A stretch of DNA of 64,000 bases from Lunularia cruciata (lineage: Eukaryota; Streptophyta; Marchantiopsida; Lunulariales; Lunulariaceae). The notes beneath the pieces were generated by a model. It was not told the origin of the DNA, ran no database searches, and worked only from the letters and a program-made list of their open reading frames with translations. The position numbers and the translations under genes were made by a program. Positions 1-13,117 of this stretch are shown here, in pieces. The DNA is taken from NCBI GenBank assembly GCA_948567375.1, contig OX419761.1, positions 17,052,501-17,116,500 on the forward strand, written 5' to 3'. The stretch's first letter is position 1, and every line of letters begins with the position of its first letter.

Positions 1-3000
1 TCCTTTGTTTTTTCTATGCGGTCATTTCCTTTTTTATTTAACTTTTTTTATCTTTATTTTGTACGACTTGATGGGTCTTTCCCTTCTTCATTTTTTCTAC
101 GTGGGTGGTCCTACTTAAGTTAAGTTCAATGTATTTTTATGTTTTTTCATTAAATAATTTAATTAATTACTCCAATGAATTGAAATAATAATGATCTAAT
201 TTATTTTGGTTTCTTAATTTATAGAAATTATTTTAAAATCTAAAATAAAATATTTTCTCTAAAGAGAATTACATGTATAACTTTTTATCTTGATTTCATA
301 ATTTCTGTTTATTGAAATAGAATTTTGTAGTTTTGAATTAGAGTTTGTAGATCTTACTATTTTTTATAGCTAGGATTTCTTAAGTACACAAGTGCAGAAT
401 TTTCATACTTGATATTATTGGAGATTAGCCACATTTTATCTGTTTTGTCTTTTACCCTTGGACCTCTTGGATAGTCATCCCATCCTACCTGTTTTCTACG
501 CGCTCGCCTTTTACTTTATTGAAATAAAATGTTTCACATATTTTCCTCCGCTTATATAATTATATAACGATTATATAGTCTATGCAAGTAGACATTTCTG
601 ATCGTTTGATCAGATAGATAAGAGAAATTTACATAATTTTAGAGCATTTTCATTAAAAGAGGTTTTGATTTTTAATAAATCATGTTGAAAAGGTTATAGA
701 TATATCAATTAACAATAATTAATTAGTCTATATACAAGTTAAGCTAAAATGTTGCAATAAGAATTTCCTTGACAATCTGATTTAGTTCATTTTTAATCCA
801 GGTGATTGCTTATTAGAATCACCCAAATGAGTAAAAGATCAAAAAATAATCATTCACTTACATATGATATATTCTACTAGTAGTCATACAGAATCTATAA
901 GAATATCTTTACCGTAAGAATTTCTGAAGACAAATCTATGTATATTAAAAGATCTATACCCTGTAAAATGATTTTTAGAAGTACTATTTATGTAATATTT
1001 ATTTATTATTTATTTATCTATGAGTTTATTTACTGGGAACTAATATTTCCACATCCTCTCTTCTTTTATTTCCACACCTCCCCCAAGTTCCGGGAGTCTT
1101 AGATTAGTAGGAGTTCATTTATGATTTTTGATATTTCCACACATAAATCCAGCTATAGCTCATACTCCGGCTTTTACCCTTAACCCACGCAATCTAGAGG
1201 ACCTGATTCGCGTTTAATTGAAATCCATCGCCAAATTTGGGACAGGTTGGGAAGTATGAAACACATAGTTGAACATCTACTAATTTAGGATTCCCAAACT
1301 TGGGGAAATGTAATCTAAAGACTTTTGAATTTGGTAGGAGATGTGGAAATATCAAAAAGTGAGTGTAGAAATATCAATTCTCTTTCCTGTCAAAACAAGT
1401 AAAACAAATATATAAAAGAGATGGATAAAGAATGAATAACTGAGGGCCATACCTTTTATGTTCGATTTAGGTATGAGTTATTGGTGAAGCTAGCCGTTAA
1501 CTTAATTTATTGGCAAAACTAATTAATCTCCAAGAAAGTTTTTATGTATATTATTAGCCCTATCAATTTCTGAGAATGTTTGTGAACCTTTACAGTGTAA
1601 ATATTTTTTATGAACCTATTAAATACTTTTTAAAGTAACTTTTGGAGGTTTCTAGTAAGTGGCTTGATTTGTTTTTTTGAATTATTACTATAGAGTATTG
1701 TCACTATTATATTCTCTAAACATTAATTAGTTGGAACATGCAATAACTTAACGTGAAATTATTTGCTTAATTTGAATAGTTGGCAAATCTCTAGTTTGCT
1801 TAGCTAACCTAGATAACTATGGATGTTTTGTCAACCTTATAGACATTTTACTATGGAAGCACATCACTATAAATAGTATTATGTAATTTTTAAATATGGA
1901 TAAAGAGTGAAGCGACTTACAAAATTAAAATCAAGGAATACACAAAATAATTTAATAAATATTTTTTGTATCCAAAATGAATAAGAGAATTAGTTTAGAG
2001 AGTATATGTATGTTGAACTTGCTATTGGATCTTCGTGCACTGATCATAAAATATGAGAACTAACTAAGTATTATCCTAAATCTAGATTAATTTTTAAATT
2101 CTGACTATTCCTTTAGTTGTTTACAGAGCTTCAAAATTGGGAAATATTAATTTTGAGCTAAATCCTTATGATCTATATAAGCCAAATAATATTATGTCAT
2201 CTCATGTACAATTACATCAGTTTATTACTATAATTATTTTATTAGTGTGGGGTTAAGATATAGAAGCTAACAACCACTTAAGAAAAATCTGGTCAGGAGT
2301 ACCAAAAATTGTATGATTAGCTTGAAGTTATAAGCTATGTGGATTATTTTAAGTTCTTGAAATGTTTACTAACATTAAACTTGTATGCTCATAAGGATAT
2401 TATTTATTATATATATCTCATAATATAAATGTTTTAATTGGAACCAAGACCAAAATTTCCATTTGTACTTCTTAAGTTCCATATATGTTATAGTAAAATT
2501 TTCTTCTTCTAAAAATGATGGTGAGTGATCATGACTTTCCTTTACAAATTCCAAGGTGGAAAGAATATTGGTAAAAGTTTCATATAAAATACTAGTATTC
2601 CATTATCAAAGTCTTTAATATCAAGTAATTAAGGGAAATTCACTCCTATTACAAATATCACTCCTCTTTATAAAATTCTATAATAATACTAATGGAATTT
2701 CATTCTCTTAGAAATGTTTCTTATTTAAACTCTAAGTCTGTGTATGCCATGTATTTTTAATGGTACTTGATTGGTTTTTAATTTAGCTATAAGAGTATCT
2801 TAATCTTAATGATTCATTTCAATAGTATGCTTATTTAAACTCTCTCTTTTATTCTTCTAAGTAAGAAAAATAAGATATATTGATATCCTTAAGGCTTTAT
2901 AATGATGTTATATTTTTCATTATTATTATAAGTCATTTTCTTATAAATTATATTGTCACAAAATCTCACATTAATAAAATAGAGTCATAATTTTTTTGTA

Positions 3001-3792
3001 ATTATTTTGTTGCATCGTATTCTCCACTTGCTACTATATCTTTCATTTGAATATATAGTAAGATTAATGTAAAATTGTTTCATTTAAACTATCTATATAT
3101 CACCTAAACTATATAACTTAATGTGTATGGGTTAATACTCCTAATTTTAATACAAATATAATATTAAAATTGATATAGTGATTATTTGTATATCTTATAT
3201 ACTTATTTACAATTTTGCAGCAATGAACTTAACAATGAATATAATTTATTTAATTTTAGAATATAAAGCAACTAAGAAATGTGTGTTGTAATACTTTTTT
3301 ATTTTGATTTTTATTCAATAAAAGAGGAATATATTTTAATTAAATAAATAAATAAATAAATGTTTAATATTTAATATTTGATTCCATATTTTATTTCTAA
3401 AATTGATTAAAAATTGCTTGTTGATATCTAAATTGATGAGAATAGATGACATAAAAATTATACATTAACTAGATGTTTATACATGTCTAACAACTTTTAT
3501 ATTACACAAGTGTAAATCCATTCTAACATTAGTAAATTTTGATTTAAGTTATGAAATTCCTATAATTATACTTGGAATTGATTATTAGATGATAAAAGCA
3601 TATAAACTGATATTGGTGTTTGTTGAGTGACATAATTAAATTATAGATTATTAATTTATATATTGATTAAATTAATCTTCAACTAGAATGAATTGGTAAT
3701 TTTTCCACATATAATATAAAAATTATAATTAATTAACATTCATGGTTTCATAAGTATGATAATTTTCTACCATTAGATTATAAATTTCTTAG

Positions 3793-3795
<3 letters not shown>

Positions 3796-3835
<40 letters not shown>
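3796..3835. repeat. (AT)20 microsatellite
   Basis: Uninterrupted AT dinucleotide tract of 40 bases in AT-rich intergenic DNA. Such tracts are usually length-polymorphic. Confidence 0.95.
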
Positions 3836-3837
<2 letters not shown>

Positions 3838-4110
3838 TTGAATTGTGCATGAGAAATCTTATTCTAATTATGAGTCATATGTAGAATAATATAGATAGCA
3901 TTTGATACTAAATCTATTCTAACAAATTGAGAATTAAAGTAGATTAAATTCCTTCTTATAAATTTCTCCAAAAAAGTATTTCATATTAGCAATAGTGGAG
4001 TAAAGAGATAAGAATCTACCAATTATAACCATAATAATACAAATTTTTTTTTTGGATGAGTATATTTAGGTATAAATATAGATTACACTCATTCTAATTA
4101 AATCAACGTT

Positions 4111-4188
4111 ATCCAAGTTAGCTTTGTTAGGGTCTCAAATCAGTATATATATACACTGATTTGAGACCCTAACACAACTAACTTGGAT
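4111..4188. repeat. Near-perfect inverted repeat (hairpin), MITE- or small-RNA-precursor-like
   Basis: The arms are 4111-4144 and 4155-4188, 34 bases each, pairing at 32 of 34 positions around a 10-base AT loop. The inner 20 pairs are perfect. Weaker pairing seems to continue outward: an ACTCATT element lies near 4086 and its complement near 4193. No target-site duplication was evident. It could be the core of a foldback transposon, or a transcribed stem giving small RNAs. The sequence alone does not decide. Confidence 0.85.
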
Positions 4189-4516
4189 ATGCAATGAGTT
4201 CTAAAGGAAAGATGCTTTTAATAATTACTTTTACTTTAAAAAAATACATAATCAATGTTTTATATTTATCATTTTGGATTGAATATGAAAGATGTAATAT
4301 AAACGTAACTACTATATTAAGAAATTATCATTACATCTCCCTTGAATACGATAGCCAGGTCTTTTTTACTAAGTCTTGTACCATCTAGTTTACCAACCAA
4401 ATTACTTGTCAAAAAGTTTAAAAACTATGAATATAGAGTATTTATGTATATATCATAAACAAACTTTTATAATCTATAATTCAATTCAAGTCAATTCAAA
4501 TCCAATTCTAATGAAG

Positions 4517-4574
4517 AAATTAGGTTAGAAATAACCGCTTCATCAAAATTAGGATAGAAATAACAGCTTCATCA
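4517..4574. repeat. Two-copy tandem repeat, 29-base unit
   Basis: Units at 4517-4545 and 4546-4574 differ at two positions. A looser duplication with a period of about 60 bases follows at roughly 4650-4760 (shared ACTAGTATAA and TAGTTTGATC blocks). No function seen. Confidence 0.8.
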
Positions 4575-5639
4575 AATCAGTTCTGTCTATCTTCAATATA
4601 TTAGTTTTATGTGTAATTCAAGTCATTAGACATCAAGTTACATTCAATCTAAACTAGTATAACTGATAATTGCTAAGGGAATATAGTTTGATCTCTAACT
4701 CAACTAGTATAATTGAAAATAGCTAAAGTAATCTAGTTTGATCCCTCACGATAGATAGTGTAGTTGAGATACCTAAGGAGCTTTACTTTCATCTTCAACA
4801 TTAACAAATTAATAAGACTTGCCAGAAAATAGAAATTATGTAATTGATTTTATTACCCTAAGTTTAAAACAAATCTTTCTTCTAAAAGATAGTTAAACTT
4901 TTTTTTGGTTCTTTCCAAAATTACACCATTTTTATTAACTATACTTTTGAAAATTTACAAATCTTTTCAGATCTACAAACCTTATAAGCCTAAGAAATCT
5001 TCCTCATCACTAATTAGAAATAAAAACAAACAAATAAGACTTCCAAAGATTTTAAATCTATATAGCTTATAAATATAATAGCTACATAAAGATATTTTTA
5101 GATCCTAACAAGTAATTTGAATATAATGCCTAAATAAAAATAATATATTTTATATCTCTTAATATTTAAAAAATTTAAATCATAAAAAATCAGTCTAATG
5201 GACAGTTAGAAATTCCGTTCTGCTTCTTTAATGTCCAGAATATTATTGCATTATCACCTTCTGAATTAAGAATAAAAGATTCATAATTGTTAAAGGTTAT
5301 TAAATTACTACTTAATCCAACTTGCTTGTTGTGTGATTTCCACTCATACTAATTCACACGTTCTTTCTAAACTGATTAATTTCACACTATAAATCTGAAT
5401 TGAAAGGTGATGTCTAACGAGAGAATGGCTTACTTTTGTATATAAATATATTTGGATTCAGCACCTTATAAGCAAGGAATGTAATAGTAAGTTAGTAGTA
5501 GAGCTCTAAGTACCTCTTCCAACAATAACATTAGAAATTTTTTTCAATTTCAAGAGCCATACTAAATCAAACCATGAGCAAAAAGGTTGCCACTATGTAG
5601 ATAAGCAACATAATCATATGAAACAAAAAAGCTCCCTGC

Positions 5640-6505
5640 ATATGTCTGGGTCTTAGCCCCTTTCTACCTCTTTGGTCTCTCCCTTGTACGGGCTTGTCCT
5701 CCTTCTTGTGCTCTATTCTTGTGTTCTATGTGGTCGCCTTCTCCTACTGTTTGATTTGACTTGCAATACAAGGATCAATATGTAAAGTAGATGACTTGTG
5801 ACAAGTGGAAGGGGAGGACGAATATTACGTAGTTACCCTACAGGTCCTCAACCGCGTAGGCACAAGAAACTTCAAACCTTCATCTTTCTGCTTTCTCATG
5901 AAAGTCTGATTAACTACAGCCTAACTACAGGTCGCTGGAGACCGGTGAAGAACAAACGGTGATGCCTCCATCTCCGACGTTCTGCGTTTGGTGTAGGAAT
6001 CGCACATGTTTTGAGGGGAAGTAAGTGTCGATAATCAGTGGTGATCTTGGGACACATTGTAGCAGCCATTTGCAAACTGGGTTTGAAGCTGAATTTGAAG
6101 GGAAGATCTTGCAGCTACAGGATTAGCAACCCAATTGCAGCCTCAGGGATCTTGCCCCGTATACCCGAAGGCATTGTTAGAGCTACCCAGTTACTGATTG
6201 TTCCATGTATTCATCGATCTGTCGAGTGGAAGTTTGCTTCTGCAGCAGGGGATGATTCTTCGGTGCTCCCTTAGTGAACTTGAAGAAAATTTGCAGGGCG
6301 AGATTCCTCCTCGTGGCGCGCAGATATTCTACTCCTAAGAATTATAAAGGGTTCAAGGCCGAAATTTCCGTATTTCTCTCCAGAAATTGTTAATTAATAA
6401 GCTATTGAAGCTTTCCAGTACGCGTTTATTGTTATCTCGTGGATTGGCAGTGGGAAGAAACCAGCTGTCGAGTTTCGTTCTTCATTAGAGAATTCTAATT
6501 GGAAA
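5640..6505 (+). other. Upstream region / probable 5' leader of the NDUFAF2-like gene
   Basis: GC content rises here compared with the first 5.6 kb, which marks the edge of the gene island. The stretch should contain the promoter and 5' leader of the gene starting at 6506. I could not place a convincing TATA box or transcription start. A 78-codon frame at 6038-6274 has no recognisable similarity and no splice link to the downstream exons, so it is not called as a gene. Confidence 0.4.
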
Positions 6506-9335
6506 ATGTTTCGGAGGTTTGCAAATTTGCTGCGGTCATACAATGGACGAGTCAAAGTGGGCGTAGACAAGTATGGCAACACCTACTATCGAAGGCCAGA
6601 GAAAGTCGAAGGCGCTTGTATGTCCCGGTTCTTTACATTCTTCTTTTGTGTCTGGGAATTAGATATCAAACTTACGTAGGGCAGCTTACGTAGGACCCTG
6701 AATCTTCCCTTGTTCTTTGATTTCTTGGGGTCTTGGGTAGTAACGGCTGTACGGCCCTGTGTGGGGCGTTTATTCGCAGCTGTAAGCATTCCAGTCCCTT
6801 AATGAATAATTCATTCTGTCTGATCGGATAAGTCTGCTGCAAGTAAGGTGTAATTTGCTCGAGAAAAAGAACTGGACCGAATTTTAAAGCATTGTCAACA
6901 TGGGAGACGGGTGCAGCGTCTTACAGAATCCACAAGCGGATTGTATTTCTCGAAAGCAAATTACATGGAGTCTGACCTCATCTGATACAGACTCCTTAAG
7001 GTTGATCTTTCTAGAACTTTGCTTGTGTTCACCCAAAATGAGAATGGCTGAGGGGGTGCTTAGCTGCAGCGATATCGCCTCTGTTCACCCTTTTTATAAT
7101 CAGAGTTTGAAGTACTGAGCGGAGTTGTTCTTTTGCTTTAGTGGTGGAGAAGAGATGGGTGGAATTTAAATCTGAGCCTGATCCTAATATTGTCCCAGGT
7201 GAGGTTTCTACATCTAAGTGAACTTGAGATGACTGGATTATGACGAAATTCTTTTTTTGGCCTCAATTCATTCTTAAGCAGGAGTTCAAAACGTGCCGTT
7301 TTCTGCATTAGAGATAACTACTCCGAGTTCAATTAAGAATGCTTGTCTTTAGCTGGGCTGCACCTTGGTAAAGTGTTCATGAACCTTGCAGGCTTCGGTC
7401 CATCTATGACCTCCAATACAAATTCTGAATGTTGGCCTGAAATGAGGCGATGTTGCAGTTGAGTGGACCAGCTGGTTATCCGGTACAAGAAAAGAAGCAC
7501 CAACTGCAAAGGTATAAATGTTCCAGGAGGCTCTGATCCCCACGTTTCATTAGAAGAAATAATATGTTGCTCATGCTTTCATCCTGATTTTGTTTTGCCT
7601 TACTACATGTTTCAGTGTTAAAATGGCAAAGTTACGCTTCTGAGCCCTTGAAAGCACACCTGCACAATTCTTATGTAGCACGCATTCTAAAGCGATAATC
7701 TGCATAATCATGGTCTTTTCATACTGTTTGAAGTGTCATTTGCTCATATCCCCTGTCTTATTTTGTGGGAAGCTCTTCATGTAGTAATTTCCGGAGTAAG
7801 AATTGAACCATGAAGCGAAAAGGTATCTTAAGGACCCTGTAGCAGTACCCTATTTCCCACCCAAGTCCCTGAATGTTGCCCTTCTGTAGACCAGGAAGCA
7901 ATCCTTCAGGATCGTGCCTTCACATTGATGTTTTTAGCTAGACTTTCCGAAAATTATCCGATTTCGTTGTTAAACTTTGTAGGAGACCACTCTAATTCAA
8001 GTAAGGACATGACCAACTTAAGTAACAAGGTAATTCGTCTGAACATCTGGACGGCAGTGACCTGGAAGTGCTTTCACTACATGCAGGAAATTGCGAATTT
8101 GGAAGCTCACCGGCAAAATGTGAAAGCACTTGCAGCAAGTAATGATACATACCTTCTGGCCTCAAGAGTTGATTCCATGGCTGAATGTGCGTTACTTGCA
8201 CGGTTGTATAAACTCAAAAGTACAGACAGGCAGCAGAATTATGATGTAAAAGAGATGAGTCTGGGATGACTCGTCTATAGAGTGTTTCAAGGTGATCTTA
8301 TCTAACAGATGATTTAGTGCAGTTTATGAAAAGGAGGAAGCCGTGAAGAGCTTAAGAGCTAAATTGTCACAAGAAGGAGTCAAAGCAGGTCAGATAAGAC
8401 TCATAGGTTCTAAAGAATTGTATTGCTTCAAACCTAGTTGCCGGAATCTGGAACTGCGGGCAAAATTACTGAATCTAGTGGTAAACATAAAGCTTCGAAA
8501 TGGTGTGCAAAGAGCCTCAGTCATTTGACATTAGCGATCTCAACCTCTCTGATCAGTCGCTCCAGGTGCTTTTATTTCTGTATTACAGGACCGTGGTATA
8601 CCCAGTTCTCAAGATGCTGTGGTATACTGATTTGTCTTCTTGACAGATGATCTGAGCCTTAATGACATGGAGGTTATGATGCGGCAAATTAGTGGAAATG
8701 TCTCTGGCCAAGGTGTGTAGAACTTGCTTATAATAAGAGTTCTCGGACATCATGCGACACCTTTTTTGTAAGGTAAATCTTACTCAGATACTTATATGCA
8801 CCTGATGGGTGCAACTGCAGGAGGGGATCTATCGCAAAATAAATACACGAAGCTTCGTGCTAACAAGGACTCGACCGAGCCCTCTGCCTGGCAGCCCAAT
8901 CGCAACAGGTAACGTGGTATAGCATAATGGTTTAAGTTTCTGTTTCAACTCACCAACGGACAGGATAGCCAACGGAGCAGAACCGCTCTAGTAGCCAAAG
9001 ACAGTAAAATCTGTTATAGCAGGACACTATAATACGAAATAGAAACATATGCGAAGTGTGATAAAGCTCACATATTTGGAAGTGTGTGCCGAGCAGGACT
9101 TCAAATGAGTCCCCAGAGAAGCCCACTGCATTCCAGGAGTCATCCGCCACAAAGTAATGAGCCATGATCAAGATATGAATTCTTTGTAGTTTCTGTTCGC
9201 TGTTGATTTTTTTTTCCTCACTTCTTGAAGTGTGAAGGACCAGATTCTCATTCTTACGTATCGGTTTCTGCTGGCAGACCTTCAGAACCACAGGGACAAG
9301 GAGACAACTTCGAGCCTGGAACATGGCGACCTTGA
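6506..9335 (+). CDS. NDUFAF2: NDUFAF2-like mitochondrial complex I assembly factor, nine exons
   Basis: Exons inferred by reading GT-AG junctions: 6506-6617, 7142-7198, 7459-7511, 8087-8138, 8323-8378, 8438-8480, 8647-8712, 8821-8908, 9278-9335. They total 585 nt, or 194 residues plus stop, and every phase is compatible. The N-terminus carries the NDUFA12/B17.2-type domain (KVGVDKYGNTYYRR, then EKRWVEFK, then VEWTSWLSGTRKEAPT). A charged helix follows (EIANLEAHRQNVKAL), then a low-complexity tail with two family-typical motifs, EPSAWQP and the terminal FEPGTWRP just before TGA. Human NDUFAF2 (mimitin) ends in a similar FQPGSW motif and acts as a chaperone for a late complex I intermediate in the mitochondrial matrix. 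The role here is by homology. The exon 5/6 junction is the weak point: the stronger donor after 8388 breaks the frame, so I used the weaker GT at 8379. Otherwise the gene looks intact. Confidence 0.88.
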
Positions 9336-11271
9336 AGCACTAATTGTGGATTCGACGTCCAACATAAAGCGAGAGTGTCAATTCAGACTGATTCAAAGAC
9401 TCGCTTGCACACCTCTTGCGCGGATATCCGATAGGGTGCCCATATCCATGCTTCCATTTGACCAATCTTTTCCTCTTTCCCAGTGAGCTATTTCTTTGTG
9501 CCACCCAGCTCTGATCATGGGTCTGCAGTAACTTCTTCATGCAACGGCCAGGCTAGTAACATCGTCCACATTTTTGTCCAAGTAAAGAATGAATGCGAAC
9601 GCAGAAAGATTGAAACCTGAGGCTTCAGGGCTATGTGGATGGAAACACTGAATTTGGATAAGTCAACCTCGTCAAGTTTAAAGCCAAAATGTAACGAGGC
9701 GTATATATCCAGTTCAAGTTATTTATGAGAATTATTTGTCCCTTCTACGTCTACTCTATACACGTAGTCTGTTTGCTTAATTCACGTTCCAGCCACATCT
9801 CAGTTCATTCTTCGAGGCAAACATCAAGACTATTATTTCGCTTTTAGCCGACAAATGCAACCGAGAATACTAACGTCCGTCTTTAAGAGGCATAACACTT
9901 CCCACGCAGATGGAGGTTTATCTGGTGTTGTTCTGCTTCAGTTGTTTTCTGAACATAACACAAACGTTTGTTTGACACGAGAAGTTGAGCCAATGAATCC
10001 GATAAGCATCACATGTCATTCCCCATCCTTATAAGTAATTATATGCAAAGACGCTATTGACTCGGAATCTCCACCTACAAGTCCGGCATTGTACTGACAG
10101 GCTTCACTGAACATGTTCGTTGTTGGTTTTGCGTCTCAACGCATGAAGATGATGCGCACGCACACTGCCTTGTAGAAGTATGTGGGACAGAACTTACTGG
10201 TTGAGTTAGGTGTGGAGTTAAACAAGCCGGCCATCGCCGGATGTTCTACGCACCCCGTCACAAAATGTTTACGTACTGAACAGCATGTGACTTGATCAAG
10301 TGATCAAGTAATCAACATTCAACACTCTCTGTATCTGTGTGAGTTAAAAGGGCTTAGTCGTGCATAGTTTATTCAGCGACAATTAACTTAATCAGTTTCT
10401 TATTCTCTCTGCTTCACTCGAATTGAGGCACAAACTCGAGGATCTCGAAACTCTTAGTCTTTGTCAACAGGTGTAAGGAATCGGGACTAGCTATTAATTT
10501 TTCACGTCTACAACTTCATTGGTTAGCATCTTGTGTGAGACTCAACTCGTCAACACCTCCACCCTTATATGTATCGGAGAACTAGCTTCTCATTTTTCAC
10601 GTCTTCAACTCCATTGGTTAGCATCCTGTTGTGAGACTCAATTCTTCAAACCGTCCACCCTTTCATGTATCGGAGACCGCTGGGTGCTTTTATGGTGTTC
10701 CACTCACAGGTTGTCGTGGACTTTCTCGAGATATGTCCCTCATGGGAGTTTGTCACAAGGCAAGCGAAACCCTTACAACTTTCCTCTAAATATCGGATAT
10801 TCATCGGTTTGGCACCCGCTTGAACAAACTGACATATGAATTAGTTCTCTTTCGGAAAATGGAAGACTCCCACCACGATGATTGGATCCCAGCTGCGAGA
10901 GACTAGACGGAAACGCGTATGTCTAATGTGTGAATGACTAGCTCGAAGGCTGGCGGAACGTTCAAACTTCTTAGGATCTGGATTAATACCCCTATTCCCA
11001 GTACCACCATAAAGCACTGAGATGTAGATGGTATGAACTGCCTTATTGGATTTCGCCATCTGAGATCGTTGAATATCTTGACCATGACAACACAGGAGAG
11101 ACATATTGGATCCAACTGCATTCATCGGATCTGTCCAGAGTCAGAAAGGAACGTCCTGGCCGTTACTTCTGGAGAATCTTCCACGAATGAGTTTAATTCT
11201 CTATTTTGATCAGAGCACATAGTTCATCTTGTCCTCAAAGTGTACTTACGAGATTGAGGTACTAGTGCTCA
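9336..11271. other. Intergenic region between NDUFAF2-like gene and AKR pair
   Basis: This should contain the 3' UTR of the upstream gene and the 3' end of the reductase on the other strand. Several reading frames of 70-120 codons exist, but none has a recognisable motif or splice partner. The segment 11089-11130 resembles 14427-14460, downstream of the second reductase, showing that the tandem duplication includes 3' flanking DNA. A two-copy repeat at 10503-10690 is listed separately. Confidence 0.5.
10503..10690. repeat. Two-copy imperfect tandem repeat, unit about 95 bases
   Basis: Both units begin with TTTTCACGTCT and share ATTGGTTAGCATC, GAGACTCAA, TCCACCCTT and ATGTATCGGAGA blocks in the same order, offset by about 95 bases. 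No coding potential recognised. Confidence 0.8.
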
Positions 11272-13117
11272 TCATTCCTCATCCCAGAAGTTATCGAGAG
11301 TGTAAGGACTTCCGGGTACAGTGAAGAACTTCTCTCCCCAAAGTCTGATGATGGGAAGAGCTTTGATGGCTTGGTGATCTTCTTCTATGAGCGCAAAGTC
11401 GAAAATATCCAGAGCTTGAGCCATTCTCTCAGGGTTGGTAGTCTTAGTAACCACACCACATTTGCCGTCCAAGCCCCATCTTAACGCGATCTGCGTCACA
11501 AAACTCCAGTTTGTATTATGCGAACCTGATGAGGGGTCCAGAGAGAAAGAATTCCATGCCATACTGATGTAGGATAGGGTGGATGAGTTTGCACCTGTGC
11601 TGGTGTTTTGTCGTACTTCTCAGCAATCTTTGTGATAGTTGGGTTCTCAATTACTTCATTTGTTCCGTATGTCCCCATCGCAGGAGGTAGACCGCTAGGT
11701 CCAGGACCTCCGAGTGGTCCCCAACCTACTACTACTGTCCCCATCTTTCTGCAATACTCCACAAGCAATGTTTGCTCCCATCCCGGATGACGTTCTATCT
11801 GATCAAAGCACAATTCAACGAGAAATTCAGGTACTACACTACAGTCACTTTAAGGAGTCCAATTTCCCATCGGAATAGCAGCGGATAGAAAGAGCCTCAC
11901 GTTCACAAGAATATGCCACTCTACCTGATCAACTGCTGGAACTGTGGTGGAGCTGGATAGAATTAATTTCAAGTTCTTCACGCTGAAGTTGGACACTCCA
12001 ATGGCTCTAGTCAATCCCGCTTGGACACAGTCTTCCATCGCTTTCCAGGATCCATGAAGGTCCAATGGCAAAAACTCGTTTTCCTTCAAGCAATACCTAA
12101 CTGCACCTCGGCTGACTCTTACCGGCCAGTGGATCAAGTACATATCCACATACTCTAGCTGCAACAAACTTTTAAATGCAAATGGGATCAGGTTTCTTCC
12201 ACTCCATATTTCCCCTTCACATAGCTGTTGAAATTATGATGGACTGACATATGCAGACGTTGGAATGCTAAGCACCAAGCTCAGGTGACTGATCACAAAG
12301 AACGTCTAAATGGAAGTCAAACAATGAAATAGTGATAATAATTGCATTCATATTTATTACGTCAACGAGAAGCTCAATCTGTAGCAGTAAACAGCTGTCA
12401 ATTAGGCCTAGAAAGAACTTGTGCAGTGATCCTGACCTGTCTCAGCTATGAAGACACAGTTTTATCTGGGCACATTTTGCTTGCTAAACCCTAAACTAAG
12501 CTCACAACTTTACAGATCCAAAGTTTTCATCTTCACTGTACCCTTGTATTTTAGTCCTAGATTGTGTCATATAACGAGTTAGTACTGATCAACGGCCACT
12601 TTTGGGTGTGTAACCTGAGAGTCTTCTGCAATGCAGCGAGAACGTCCGGCGGATTCAGCTCTGCTGTCGATAGTTTCGCTGTAACAAATACTTCCTCTCG
12701 TTTAACAAAGCCGGATTTGAAAGCTTCTTGAAGACCTGCTCCTACTATATGCTCATTGGCATAATGAGCTGCAGTATCCAGATGTCTGTACCCATGCTGT
12801 TGTGAGAAGTGAAACGCTAAAATTAGAGTCCAAACGCACCAACCAGTAGAAAAGAGCATTCAGAAGATACAATCAAGTGCAAGGTCACAAATTTCGACTA
12901 ACCAGATTGAAGTGTAAATTTTTTTCCCTGGCTCTCCCAAGACTATCGGATCAGTGCACATCGTAGAGTTATCAATGGCTCTGGTTTATACCTCGAGAGC
13001 TTCAACGATGAGTTCAGCGGTGACTTCCTTCCCCATAGTAGCAGTTCCGAAAGCCACAGCAGGCATCAACGCGCCTGTATTTAACTTAAGTCGCAGTTGG
13101 TCTTTTATGACAGCCAT
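11272..13117 (-). CDS. Aldo-keto reductase, AKR4-type (copy a), five exons
   Basis: NADPH-dependent reductase of aldehydes and ketones, expected to be cytosolic. Exons on the minus strand: 13117-12992, 12796-12615, 12168-11925, 11798-11595, 11490-11272. They total 975 nt (324 residues), the usual size for the family, and all phases agree. The catalytic tetrad is complete: Asp49 (GYRHLD), Tyr54 (HYANE), Lys83 (VTAKLS), His116 (YLIHWP). Further family marks are [21 protein letters not shown], a GGPG loop, and the cofactor 2'-phosphate segment TKTTNPERMAQ, ending in SPYTLDNFWDEE. The start was chosen at MAVIKDQL because copy b aligns there. It is tandem with copy b, 1.6 kb away in the same orientation, with identical intron positions and phases (0, 2, 0, 0). 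Exon 4 is two codons longer than in copy b. The substrate cannot be read from sequence. Plant AKR4 enzymes commonly detoxify reactive carbonyls under stress. Confidence 0.92.

Larger units (their letters stand above)
1..5639. other. AT-rich intergenic region, no gene found
   Basis: I see no coding region with family resemblance and no splice-compatible exon chain. The stretch is strongly AT-rich, with poly-A/T runs, an AAAT run near 3345-3361, an (AT)n tract, a foldback and short tandem duplications listed separately. The only longer reading frame (64 codons from 4194) has low-complexity composition and starts beside the hairpin arm, so I regard it as chance. Decayed transposon remnants are possible but unrecognised. 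Confidence 0.6.

Noticed and set aside
4194-4388. 64-codon frame beside the hairpin
   Set aside because: AT-rich chance frame with no similarity.
6038-6274. 78-codon frame before the NDUFAF2-like start
   Set aside because: No similarity and no in-frame splice to exon 1 at 6506; likely leader sequence.
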